Below are positions 52,426 through 60,514 of a stretch of 64,000 nt of DNA, one piece after another; position 1 is the stretch's first letter; every line of letters starts with the position of its first letter. The notes under the pieces are model-generated. The model made no database searches and was not told where the DNA came from. It was given only the letters and a program-made list of their open reading frames with translations. The DNA comes from Thalassobaculum sp. OXR-137 (GTDB lineage Bacteria; Pseudomonadota; Alphaproteobacteria; Thalassobaculales; Thalassobaculaceae), in the NCBI RefSeq assembly GCF_034377285.1, contig NZ_CP139715.1, positions 3,580,001-3,644,000 on the forward strand, in the 5' to 3' direction. The position numbers were made by a program, and so were the translations under genes.

Positions 52426-53730
52426 ATGACGGGACTGGTTGATCTCTCGCTCGCCGAAATGGTGGGCGGGCTGGACGATGGCGCGATTTCCTCCGTGGAC
52501 TTGGTGACGGCCCACCTGAAGGCGATCGAGGCCGCGAACCCCACCCTGAACGCGGTGTGGGACGTGGATGCGGAGAGCGTCCTCGCGGCCGCGCTGGAAA
52601 GCGATGCCCGGCGTGGGGAGGGGGCGACCCTGTCCGAACTCGACGGCATTCCGGTCGGCCTGAAGGACAATATCGACGTCGCGGGACGGCCGACGAGCAA
52701 CGGCCTCGGCACGTCCTGGGTGCCGAGCGAGGATTCGGCTGTGACCGCCCGGCTACGCGAGGCCGGAGCGATCCCGATCGCCAAGCTCGCCATGCACGAG
52801 GCCGCCCTGGGGGCGACCAGCGACAACCCGCATCGCGGCCGGGTCGACAATCCCGCCGTCCCCGGCCACACGCCGGGCGGGTCGTCCGGCGGATCGGCGG
52901 CGGCGGTGGCGGCCGGACTGGTGCCGCTGGCTGTGGGCACCGATACGCTTGGCTCCGTGCGAATTCCGGCGGCCTATTGCGGTGTGGCCGGCTTCAAGCC
53001 GAGTTTCGATCTGCTGCCGACCGCCGGGGTGACGCCGCTGTGCTGGACGCTGGACCATGTGGGGCCGCTCGCCCGCTCGGTCTTCGACCTGGCGCTGTCG
53101 CTCCCGGTGCTGGCCAATGTGGAGGCCGAGCCGGTGGACCTGAAGGGCCTGGTGCTCGGCTGGCCGGCCGAGGTGGATGCCTGCGAGATCGAGCCGGCGG
53201 TGCAGGGCGTGATCGACGCGGCGATGGACCGGCTGCGCGCCGGCGGGGTGACCATCCGGCAGATCAAGCTCGGCCTCGGCGATCTGGCGCTGCTGCGCCG
53301 CGCCGCGCTGCTGGTGATCGAGGCGGAAGGCGCGGTGGCGCTGGAGGATGTCTGGCGCGATCACCCGGAGGCGCTGTCGGACACGCTGACCGCCATGCTG
53401 AGCTACGGCCGCGATGCGCCGGCGTCGAAATACGTGAAGGCCTACCGCCGGATCGAGGAAGCGGGCGAGCTGATCAATGCGGCCTTCGACCAGGTCGACG
53501 CGCTGATCCTGCCGACGGTGCCGCAGACCGCCTTCGCCGCCGATGCCCAGGTGCCGCTCAACCAGGCGGACCTGACCTCGCTCGCCAATTACGCCGGGGC
53601 GCCGGCGGTCAGCCTGCCGGTTCCGGTCGGCACCGGCGCGCCGGTGGGGCTGCAGCTCGTCGGCGGGTTCTACGAGGACGCCAGGCTGATCGGCACCGCC
53701 CTGGCGGTGGAGGATCTGCTGCGGCGGTAG
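52426..53730 (+). CDS. Amidase signature family protein (third amidase)
   Basis: A 434-residue amidase with the triad Lys80 (GIPVGLKDNIDVAG), cis-Ser154 (GGSSGGSAAA) and nucleophile Ser177 (GTDTLGSVRIPAAYCGVAGFKPS). It is shorter than and clearly distinct from the tandem pair at 42.9-45.7 kb, with the TLGS rather than GGGS form. It follows MmgE/PrpD in the same direction, 71 bases on, and ends 19 bases before a perfect 30-base palindrome. The substrate is unknown. Confidence 0.9.
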   Translation: MTGLVDLSLAEMVGGLDDGAISSVDLVTAHLKAIEAANPTLNAVWDVDAESVLAAALESDARRGEGATLSELDGIPVGLKDNIDVAGRPTSNGLGTSWVPSEDSAVTARLREAGAIPIAKLAMHEAALGATSDNPHRGRVDNPAVPGHTPGGSSGGSAAAVAAGLVPLAVGTDTLGSVRIPAAYCGVAGFKPSFDLLPTAGVTPLCWTLDHVGPLARSVFDLALSLPVLANVEAEPVDLKGLVLGWPAEVDACEIEPAVQGVIDAAMDRLRAGGVTIRQIKLGLGDLALLRRAALLVIEAEGAVALEDVWRDHPEALSDTLTAMLSYGRDAPASKYVKAYRRIEEAGELINAAFDQVDALILPTVPQTAFAADAQVPLNQADLTSLANYAGAPAVSLPVPVGTGAPVGLQLVGGFYEDARLIGTALAVEDLLRR

Positions 53731-53749
53731 GGGGCTGTTCCCAATCCCC

Positions 53750-53827
53750 TTCGTCATCCCGAACTCGTTTCGGGACCTCGCTTAGCCGACCCCACATGAG
53801 GTCCCGAAACGAGTTCGGGATGACGAA
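53750..53827. repeat. Perfect 30-base inverted repeat (REP-like)
   Basis: Arms 53750-53779 and 53798-53827 are exact complements over 30 bases, with an 18-base loop. Each arm contains a smaller hairpin, TCCCGAA-CTCG-TTTCGGGA in form. The GTCATCCCGAA opening resembles REP-like elements spread through many alphaproteobacterial genomes. It lies between the convergent amidase and aspartate dehydrogenase genes, where it can block transcription from both sides. Confidence 0.9.
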
Positions 53828-53858
53828 AGGAAAAGTGTGGGCTTGCCGGCCCGCACCG

Positions 53859-54671
53859 TCACCCGCCGATCCGCACCGCGCTGGCGAGCTGCTTGACCGT
53901 CTTGGTCACCGCCATGGCGACGATCTTTCCGGTCTTGCGGTTCTCTTCGGCCACGGCGACGTCCTCGGTGAAGGAGAACGAGCCGAAGGCCCCGCGGGCG
54001 GTGACGGTGATGATGTGGGTCTCGATGGTGGGGTCGGCGACGATCGTCAGCTTCGTGCGGTCGAGCCCGATCCCGGCCAGGGCGACCGCCGCCGAGATGT
54101 TGACGTTCTGCGGATAGGTCGCCGCACCCTCGCGGGCGGAACCTTCGAAAATCACCGTCGGCGCCGTCATGGACTCCAGATCGAACAGGTCCTGCGCCGC
54201 CGTGCCGTACCAGGCGCTCGGATCCTTGCGCACGGTCATCTCCACCGCATCCAGCCCCCCGACAGCCGCACCGGAGAGGATGTCCAGGGCGCCGATGCCA
54301 GCCGAGGCGAGGGTGAGCGACGTGCCGCCTTCTTCGGCCGCCGCGCGGCAGCGGGCGTACAGGTCGTCGTCGGTGAAGGCGCCGATGGAGGTGACGATCA
54401 CCCGGACCCCGCGCTTGAGCAGCGGGATGACGTGATCGCGCACCGCCTGATGGCCCGCACCCTCCAGCACCACGTCATACTCACCGGCATGGAATTCTCT
54501 GGGGTCGGTCAGGTAGTCCGGCCCGTTCGCCGCGCTCGGCCGGGGCGTGCGGATGAGGACGGCTGGGATCGAGATCCGGCCCTCCAGTTCGGCGGCGACG
54601 AATTCGATCACATGGGCGCCGATGGCGCCCGCCCCGATCAGGCCGAGGCGGAGGGGAGGGTTTCTTTTCAT
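53859..54671 (-). CDS. nadX: L-aspartate dehydrogenase
   Basis: This enzyme oxidises L-aspartate with NAD(P) to iminosuccinate, which feeds quinolinate/NAD synthesis or breaks down to oxaloacetate. The 270-residue protein has the Rossmann motif GLIGAGAIGAHV, LEGAGHQAVRDHV, TSIGAFTDD, the family sequence TYPQNVNISAAVALAGIGLD and the catalytic-type His in IETHIITV. No nadA or nadC is nearby. The MmgE/PrpD and amidase genes opposite suggest a catabolic rather than cofactor role. The gene is convergent with the third amidase across the palindrome. Confidence 0.88.
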   Translation of the reverse strand: MKRNPPLRLGLIGAGAIGAHVIEFVAAELEGRISIPAVLIRTPRPSAANGPDYLTDPREFHAGEYDVVLEGAGHQAVRDHVIPLLKRGVRVIVTSIGAFTDDDLYARCRAAAEEGGTSLTLASAGIGALDILSGAAVGGLDAVEMTVRKDPSAWYGTAAQDLFDLESMTAPTVIFEGSAREGAATYPQNVNISAAVALAGIGLDRTKLTIVADPTIETHIITVTARGAFGSFSFTEDVAVAEENRKTGKIVAMAVTKTVKQLASAVRIGG

Positions 54672-54733
54672 GCGCCGAGCTTACGCCCCGCAGGCGCCCT
54701 TCCCAAGCGGCCATCTGTCCGGCGGCGAGGGAC

Positions 54734-55564
54734 CTATTCGGCGGCGGCTGTCTCGTCGATCCAACCGTCCTCGCCCAGCGGGATCCACTCCAGATCCGGT
54801 TCGGCCAGGAAATCGACGGTGTGGACCACGGTGCTCTCCACCCCCAGGAGAACGACGTTGTAGGTCGGCGCCAGCGGGCCGACGCCGATGGCATTTCGGG
54901 TCCCCAGATCCGGCGCGTTGGGGTGGTTGGTGGAGCGCGGTGCCGAGAACGGAATGCCGCAGACCGACCCCGACAGCGTGAAATGGCAATGCCCGAAGAA
55001 GATGTGGCGGATCGTATCGCGGTACTGGGCCATCAGGACCCGCACCGGCCCGCCTTCCATCAGGCCGATCATGTCGGCCGAGCGCGCGCCCACCGGACAT
55101 GGGTGGTGGTGCATGAAGACGTAAACGCCGATCTGCTCGGCCCGCGCCCGCGCCAGTTCCGTCGCCAGCCATTCCTGCCTGTCCGGGCCGTAGCGGCCCG
55201 CATGGGTGCCTTCCTCGAGGGTGTCGAGATACAGAAACCGGCCGACCGGAGTGTCCTCGGCGTATTGGACGTAGCCGAAGGAATCCACCGGGACTTCGGG
55301 GAACACGGCGCGGAAGGTCCGCCGGTCGTCGTGATTGCCGAGCAGCAGCCGGGGCTCCAGCGGCGAGGCCATGACGATCTCTCGCAGTTGGGCATAGGAA
55401 TGCCGCTGGCCGTGATGGGTGAGGTCGCCGGTGATCACCAACTTGTCCGCGTCGCGGTGATGGGTTTCGACATGCGCTAGGCAGGCGGTGAAATTGGCGA
55501 TCGGCGCCTGGCCCAGGATCTTGTCGTCGTGGATATGGATGTCGGAGATATGGATCAGCTTCAC
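54734..55564 (-). CDS. Metallophosphoesterase (CpdA-like calcineurin family)
   Basis: A 276-residue dimetal phosphoesterase. The blocks are in order: HISDIHIHDD, VITGDLTHHG, LLLGNHDDR, MHHHPCP and GHCHF. The spacing is that of the CpdA/class III cyclic-nucleotide phosphodiesterase group, so cAMP is a candidate substrate, as are other phosphodiesters. I start at the GTG at 55564 (KLIHISD), preceded by TGGGGG; the frame is open further upstream through a non-conserved stretch. It lies 62 bases upstream of nadX on the same strand. Confidence 0.85.
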   Translation of the reverse strand: MKLIHISDIHIHDDKILGQAPIANFTACLAHVETHHRDADKLVITGDLTHHGQRHSYAQLREIVMASPLEPRLLLGNHDDRRTFRAVFPEVPVDSFGYVQYAEDTPVGRFLYLDTLEEGTHAGRYGPDRQEWLATELARARAEQIGVYVFMHHHPCPVGARSADMIGLMEGGPVRVLMAQYRDTIRHIFFGHCHFTLSGSVCGIPFSAPRSTNHPNAPDLGTRNAIGVGPLAPTYNVVLLGVESTVVHTVDFLAEPDLEWIPLGEDGWIDETAAAE

Positions 55565-55846
55565 GGTCGCCCCCAGGGTTCTGCCGGACAGCTTATCCCC
55601 GCGATGTGACAGCTTTGCGGGTATCACCCACGGGCATCGGCGGGTTCGATGCCGGTGCCCGATAAATCGATCTCCAGGGAATATTAATTCATTGACGGTA
55701 TTTTCGAGCAATATCAGGTCGATGGATAGAATATATATAGAAATATCAATGTATAAAAGAAATTATAGTTTGACAAATCGGCTGAAAAAGCCCGCTCTGT
55801 CCGTCAGATACAAAATAAAACAGTCTCTCGACATAAGGAATTTACG
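55565..55846. other. A+T-rich intergenic region
   Basis: The spacer divergent between the metallophosphoesterase gene and the small membrane protein gene is strikingly A+T-rich in its distal 170 bases, in contrast to the rest of the window. I find no gene, tRNA or clear long repeat. It contains TTGACG and TTGACA hexamers suitable as -35 elements, but no convincing matched -10, so promoters are likely but cannot be placed. Foreign origin or a nucleoid-protein-bound region are both possible. Confidence 0.5.
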
Positions 55847-56191
55847 ATGAACCTACCCAGTTGGATTAAGCCCGTTATTTTTGGTGTGGTGATTGGTGCG
55901 ATCGTTGCGACGATTGTCGGCTTCACTGCCGGCGGATGGATGACCGCCGGCAAGGCGGAAGTCGCGGCCAACGAGCAGGCCGATGCCGAGGTCACCGCCG
56001 CATTGCTGCCGATCTGCGTGGACCTTGCGCGCCAGGACAGCGACCGGGCCGCCAAGATCGAGGCGATCCGCGCCAAGCCGTCCTATCAGCGCACCGAGGC
56101 CATGAACGATTCCGGCTGGACCACGATGCCGGGCACCGACAAGGCCGAACGCCGCGTCGCGTCCGCCTGCGCCGAACAGCTTCTGAACTGA
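55847..56191 (+). CDS. Small single-span membrane protein, unknown function
   Basis: A 114-residue protein with one N-terminal membrane helix (IKPVIFGVVIGAIVATIVGFTAGGWM). A periplasmic or cytoplasmic helical tail follows with two cysteines (LLPICVDLAR, ASACAEQLL). DRAAKIEAIRAKPSYQRTEAMNDSGW and MPGTDKAERRVASACAEQL are the conserved-looking parts. I have seen similar proteins in alphaproteobacteria only as hypothetical. AAGGA precedes the ATG. It is preceded by the A+T-rich region and followed after 188 bases by an RTX gene. Confidence 0.7.
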   Translation: MNLPSWIKPVIFGVVIGAIVATIVGFTAGGWMTAGKAEVAANEQADAEVTAALLPICVDLARQDSDRAAKIEAIRAKPSYQRTEAMNDSGWTTMPGTDKAERRVASACAEQLLN

Positions 56192-56379
56192 TCGATCCGT
56201 TCCGATACGACCCCGGGACCGCCTTCAAGAGGCAGGTCCGGGCAGCGGCCGGCGGACGCGTCGGCCGTTTGTTTGAGAAGAATTCATTATTTTGTGAAAT
56301 CACTGGAATAAGGGGCTGCTCTCCCGGTCATTGATGCAGCGACGCGCGGAACGGCGTCGGACCATCAAGGGAGATCGAC

Positions 56380-57468
56380 ATGGCCAACCCCAATTCCGAC
56401 CTGATCCTCGGCACCATCGCGGACGACACCGTCCTCGCGGCCCAGGGCAACGACACCGTCAGCGCGGGCGCCGGCAACGACCTGATCTACGGCAACCAGG
56501 GTTCCGACGTCCTCTATCTCGACGACGGGGACGATATCGCCTATGGCGGCCAGGCGAAGGACACGATCCTGGGCGGCGCCGGCGACGATCTGATTTACGG
56601 CAATAACGGCATCGACGTGCTGTCCGGCGGTCTCGGCAACGACACCCTGTTCGGCGGCAACGGCACCGATACCCTGAGCGGCGGCGACGGCGACGACCTG
56701 CTGGCCGGCAACAACGGCCCGAATGTTTATGTCTTTGACAGCGCCGACGGCAACGACACGATCACCAGCTTCCAGGTCGGCAACGGCTACCTGCGCTTCG
56801 GCGACGACACCGACGCGGTTCTGAGCGCCGATGCGGACGGCACCGCGCTCGTGACCTACGGCACGACGACCGTGCGCGTCGACGGCGTTCTGGCCTCGAC
56901 CGTCACCCTGGGCGACCTGACCGGCGATCAGGTGATCGCCGGCGGCGAGGGCGGTCAGGTGATCAGCGGCGGCTACGGACAGGACACCCAATTCGGCGGC
57001 GAGGGCGACGACATCCTGTTCGGCAATGTCGACGACGATCTGATGTACGGCGAGGGCGGCCGGGACACCATGTTCGGCGGCCAGGACGACGACACGATGC
57101 TCGGCGGCACCGGGGACGACTCCCTGTTCGGCAACCTGGGCAACGATGCGATCTCCGGCGGCGCCGGCAACGACCAGCTCTTCGGCGACGGCGGAAACGA
57201 CACCCTGGTCGGCGGCGACGGCGACGACATCCTCCAGGTCAACGAGGGCAGCGATCTCATCGTGGTCGGTGCGGCCGACGGCAACGATACGGTCTACGGC
57301 TTCAGCGCCGGCACGGATTTCATCGGCTTCGCCGACGGCCTGACCTCGGCCGGCGTCACGGTGGAAAGCTCGCTTGAGGGCGACGCGGTGCTGCGCGTCG
57401 ACCCGACGACGACTGTCCAACTTGTCGGCGTCGCCCCCGAGGACGTCAACGACGGCTTCTTCGTATGA
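56380..57468 (+). CDS. RTX-type calcium-binding repeat protein 2
   Basis: A 362-residue acidic protein with two blocks of GGxGxD repeats (about residues 20-113 and 190-300). They are separated by a module without repeats (VYVFDSADGNDTITSFQVGNG onward) that resembles a serralysin-type C-terminal unit. A second such unit (IVVGAADGNDTVYGFSAGTDF) ends the protein, with DDGFFV-like last residues (NDGFFV). It has no signal peptide, consistent with type I secretion. It is a paralogue of the protein at 47738 in size and build, though the repeats themselves differ. GGGAG precedes the ATG. Confidence 0.88.
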   Translation: MANPNSDLILGTIADDTVLAAQGNDTVSAGAGNDLIYGNQGSDVLYLDDGDDIAYGGQAKDTILGGAGDDLIYGNNGIDVLSGGLGNDTLFGGNGTDTLSGGDGDDLLAGNNGPNVYVFDSADGNDTITSFQVGNGYLRFGDDTDAVLSADADGTALVTYGTTTVRVDGVLASTVTLGDLTGDQVIAGGEGGQVISGGYGQDTQFGGEGDDILFGNVDDDLMYGEGGRDTMFGGQDDDTMLGGTGDDSLFGNLGNDAISGGAGNDQLFGDGGNDTLVGGDGDDILQVNEGSDLIVVGAADGNDTVYGFSAGTDFIGFADGLTSAGVTVESSLEGDAVLRVDPTTTVQLVGVAPEDVNDGFFV

Positions 57469-57503
57469 CCGTCCGTCGTCCCTGTGACCGTCCGTCGTCC
57501 CTG
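57466..57503. repeat. Perfect 19-base tandem duplication at the end of RTX gene 2
   Basis: TGACCGTCCGTCGTCCCTG occurs twice head to tail. The first copy begins with the stop codon of the RTX gene, so the duplication is entirely in the 3' untranslated part. Confidence 0.85.
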
Positions 57504-57513
57504 AGATGCCGAT

Positions 57514-57546
57514 AAAAAACTCCCCGGCCGCATGCGACCGGGGAGT
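57514..57546 (-). terminator. Rho-independent terminator for the amidohydrolase gene
   Basis: Read on the minus strand, a 9-base-pair stem (ACTCCCCGG / CCGGGGAGT, 10-base loop) runs straight into six T residues. It lies 38 bases after the stop of the minus-strand amidohydrolase gene. It may weakly serve the RTX gene on the other strand. Confidence 0.88.
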
Positions 57547-57583
57547 GAAGTCTGAGGTTACACTTCAGTCGTCCGGGACAGCG

Positions 57584-59296
57584 TCAGCGCTGGCCCCGCA
57601 CTACCCGGCCGGGAAGCGCGCCCGTGGGCGAGCCGTCCCGGTAGGTCACTTCGCCAGCGGCGATGGTCGCCGCGTAGCCCTTAGACTTCTGCAGGAGGCG
57701 CTTGCCGCCCGCCGGGAGGTCGAAGGTGACGTAGGGGTCGGAAAACCCGACCGAATCCCAGTCGATGACGTTCACATCCGCCTTCTTGCCCGCCTTCAGC
57801 ACGCCGCGGTCGGACAGGCCGGCCGCGCCGGCGGTATCGGAGGTGAGGCGCCGGATCACGTCTTCCATGGGGAAGCGCGAGCGGTCGCGGCCCCAGTAGC
57901 TCATCAGCCAGGTCGGGAACCCGGCATCCAGGATGAAGCCCACATGGGCGCCGCCGTCGCCGAGGCCCATGATCACGTTCGGATCGGCCAGCATCGCTTC
58001 CGGCGTCGACATGTCGTAATTCACGAAATTGACCAGCGGCGTGTAGATGAACGCCTTGCCGTCGCGCTCCAGCAAGACGTCGTAGGCGACCTCCTGGGCG
58101 GTGCGGCCCTCGCGCTCGGCGATGGCGGCGATCGACTGGTCACGCTGCGGCTCGTAATTGGCCGGGGAGCCGAGGCGGAACATCTTGTTGAACGAGATCC
58201 GGTGGATCAGGGGGAAGGTGCTCTCCTTGATCGGATCGTCCGCCAGGATCTTCGCCCGCACCTCCGGGTCGCGCATCGCCTCGACCCGCTTGTCCAGCGG
58301 CAGATGGGCGATGGAGCGATAGGTCTTCGTCCCTGAGAACGGGTTCTGGCTACCTTCCAAACCGAGCAGGATGCCGATCGGACGCGGGGCTGCCACCGGA
58401 CGGATCGACAGGCCGTCGGCCTTGGCCTCGTTCGACATGCGCATCAGGTCGCGCCAGAAATCCGGTCGGTCGTGGCGCTGGGTGAGGGAGAACACCGCCG
58501 TGCGGCCGCTCTTCTCGACCACGCGGCGCAGGACGGCGAACTCGCCCTCCGGGCTCGGCTCGTTCCAGTCGGAGACGATCTCCAGGAAGCCGGAGCCCGC
58601 CTCCTTCATGCCCATGGCGATGCCCGTCAGCTCGTCCTCATGGGCGCGCAGGGTGGGGGTGAGGTCGCCGGCCAGGGTCTTGTGGCTGATGGTGCGCGAG
58701 GTGGAGAACCCGAAGGCGCCGGCTTCCATCGCCTCACGGGTCAGCTCGCGCATCCGGGCGATGTCGGCCTGATTGGCCTGCTCGTGCTGGATTGCCCGCT
58801 CGCCCATCACGTAGACCCGCAGGGCGGCGTGGGGGAGCAGGGTGCACAGATCGATGTCGCGCGGCTGGCGGTCAAGCGTGTCGAGATACTCGCCGAAGGT
58901 CTCCCACTGCCAGTTCAGCCCCTCGTGCATGACCGGACCGGGGATGTCCTCCACGCCCTCCATCAGCTCGACCAGCTTCTCGCGGTCGGCCGGCTTGCAG
59001 GGGGCGAAGCCGACGCCGCAATTGCCCATGACCGCGGTGGTGACGCCATGCCAGGCCGACGGCGCCATGTGTCGGTCCCAGACCGCCTGACCGTCGTAAT
59101 GGGTGTGGATGTCGACGAAGCCGGGGGTGACGATCTTGTCCTTGGCGTCGATCTCCTCGGCCGCCTTGAGGCCGCCGATATCGCCGACCGCCAGGATCTT
59201 GTCGCCGGCCAGCGCCACGTCGCCCTCGTAGGCGGCGCCGCCGGTACCGTCGACGATCGTACCGCCGCGGATGATGAGAGTGGCTTCGCTGGACAT
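57584..59296 (-). CDS. N-acyl-D-amino-acid deacylase family amidohydrolase
   Basis: A 570-residue metal-dependent amidohydrolase. It opens with the beta-sandwich DATLIIRGGTIVDGTGG-type strand; zinc ligands His64 and His66 are in VDIHTHYDGQ. Further family blocks are GVTTAVMGNCGVGFAPC, MGLGDGGAHVGF (late Asp/His) and GVLKAGKKADVNVID. These place it in the D-aminoacylase/N-acyl-D-glutamate deacylase group; the exact acyl-amino acid or amide is unknown. The start at 59296 follows GGAGGAG; 17 further upstream codons are open but not conserved. It is divergent from a DMT exporter gene. Confidence 0.88.
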   Translation of the reverse strand: MSSEATLIIRGGTIVDGTGGAAYEGDVALAGDKILAVGDIGGLKAAEEIDAKDKIVTPGFVDIHTHYDGQAVWDRHMAPSAWHGVTTAVMGNCGVGFAPCKPADREKLVELMEGVEDIPGPVMHEGLNWQWETFGEYLDTLDRQPRDIDLCTLLPHAALRVYVMGERAIQHEQANQADIARMRELTREAMEAGAFGFSTSRTISHKTLAGDLTPTLRAHEDELTGIAMGMKEAGSGFLEIVSDWNEPSPEGEFAVLRRVVEKSGRTAVFSLTQRHDRPDFWRDLMRMSNEAKADGLSIRPVAAPRPIGILLGLEGSQNPFSGTKTYRSIAHLPLDKRVEAMRDPEVRAKILADDPIKESTFPLIHRISFNKMFRLGSPANYEPQRDQSIAAIAEREGRTAQEVAYDVLLERDGKAFIYTPLVNFVNYDMSTPEAMLADPNVIMGLGDGGAHVGFILDAGFPTWLMSYWGRDRSRFPMEDVIRRLTSDTAGAAGLSDRGVLKAGKKADVNVIDWDSVGFSDPYVTFDLPAGGKRLLQKSKGYAATIAAGEVTYRDGSPTGALPGRVVRGQR

Positions 59297-59330
59297 GGTG
59301 TCTCCTCCGATGGTCGAGTTTCCCGACCTT

Positions 59331-59362
59331 ATTGGTTGTCTTGGCAACTATAATCTAGCCAA
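59331..59362. promoter_or_regulatory. Divergent promoter/operator region with TTGGC-N12-GCCAA
   Basis: TTGGC and GCCAA (59341-59345 and 59358-59362) flank a perfect plus-strand TATAAT at 59349-59354. A further ATTGG lies at 59331 and a GTTG/CAAC pair overlaps. The layout, between the divergent amidohydrolase and transporter genes, suits a LysR-type or similar regulator. A matching -35 box is not evident. Confidence 0.4.
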
Positions 59363-59482
59363 TGAAACCCCCGCTCGTGAAGTGCCATCCGCGCACGACA
59401 CTTTCTCTGGCGTGAAAGTCATGGGTATCATCGGCTTCCCGCCACCGGTCGGGCGCTGGCGCGCGGCCCCGGAACGACGTCC

Positions 59483-60514
59483 ATGAACGATAAGAACACT
59501 CCGTCGATGGCGGGTTCTCCAGCGTTTGAACCGCCGGCCGACCGGCCCGCCCTCGGCATCGCCCTGCTGTTGCTGGGCATGTTCGTGTTCACCGCGATGG
59601 ACGGTGTCGCCAAGGGGCTGGCCAGCCAGGGCATGCCGCCGGAGCGGATCGCCATGCTGCGCTATCTGCTGGTCACCGCGATCCTGGCACCGGTGGTGGT
59701 GGCCCGCTGGAAGCATCGGCCGATCCACACCTCGCGGCCGGTCCTGCACATCCTGCGCGGGGTGCTGCTGATCGCCTCGGCGACCCTGTTCGTCTATGCC
59801 ATGCGGACCCTGCCGCTGGAGACGGCGACGGCGATCGGCTTCGTGTCGCCGCTCTACGTGACGGCGCTGTCGATCCCGTTTCTCGGCGAGAAGGTGGGGG
59901 CGCGCCGCTGGGCGGCGGTGGGCGTGGGCTTCCTCGGCGTCATGGTGATCCTGCGGCCGGGGACGGTGGCCTTCGTGCCGGAGATGCTGATCCCGCTGGT
60001 GTCGTCCTTCTGCTGGGCCTGCGGTCTGATCATCACCCGGGCGATGAGGGGCCGGGAAGGCGCGCTGACGATCCTGATCTGGTCGACGATCAGCGGCATG
60101 GTGGTGATCGCACCGCTCGGGATTTCCAGTTGGGAGATGCCGACGGCGACCCAGTGGGCGATGCTGGTGGTCATCGCCTTCTGCCATGCCGCCGGCCAGT
60201 ACCTGACGATCCGCGCCTTCAGCCTGGCCTCGGCCTCTGTGCTGGCGCCGTTCTCCTACAGCACGATCATCTGGGCGACCCTGATCGGAATCTTCGCCTT
60301 CGACTCCTACCCGGATTTCTGGACCATCGCCGGCACCTGCCTGTTGGCGGGCGCGGGCCTGTATGTCTGGCACCGCGAGCGCAAAGTCACCGGCCAGCCG
60401 ACCGTCCCCGGCGGCTCGATCTCGGAGGTCGCGCAGGAGCCGCTGGAGAGCGACGAGATCGAGCAGGAGGCCGAGCAGACGAGCTCAGAAGGTCTTGGCC
60501 CCCGTGACCGGTAG
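59483..60514 (+). CDS. DMT superfamily transporter (EamA domains)
   Basis: A 343-residue membrane protein with ten predicted helices in two EamA repeats. Typical segments are FVFTAMDGVAKGLASQGMPP, MLRYLLVTAILAPVVVARW, LPLETATAIGFVSPLYVTAL and GEKVGARRWAAVGVGFLGVMVILRPG in the first half, and YLTIRAFSLASASVLAPFSYS in the second. Members export amino acids and other metabolites or take up nucleotide sugars. Being divergent from the deacylase suggests a linked substrate. The C-terminal acidic tail overlaps the 3' end of the SMP-30 gene by 30 bases on the opposite strand. Confidence 0.9.
   Translation: MNDKNTPSMAGSPAFEPPADRPALGIALLLLGMFVFTAMDGVAKGLASQGMPPERIAMLRYLLVTAILAPVVVARWKHRPIHTSRPVLHILRGVLLIASATLFVYAMRTLPLETATAIGFVSPLYVTALSIPFLGEKVGARRWAAVGVGFLGVMVILRPGTVAFVPEMLIPLVSSFCWACGLIITRAMRGREGALTILIWSTISGMVVIAPLGISSWEMPTATQWAMLVVIAFCHAAGQYLTIRAFSLASASVLAPFSYSTIIWATLIGIFAFDSYPDFWTIAGTCLLAGAGLYVWHRERKVTGQPTVPGGSISEVAQEPLESDEIEQEAEQTSSEGLGPRDR

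Noticed and set aside
52557-54863. A 768-codon open frame on the plus strand
   Set aside because: It runs through the amidase in the wrong frame, across the palindrome and antisense to nadX; no conserved protein features.
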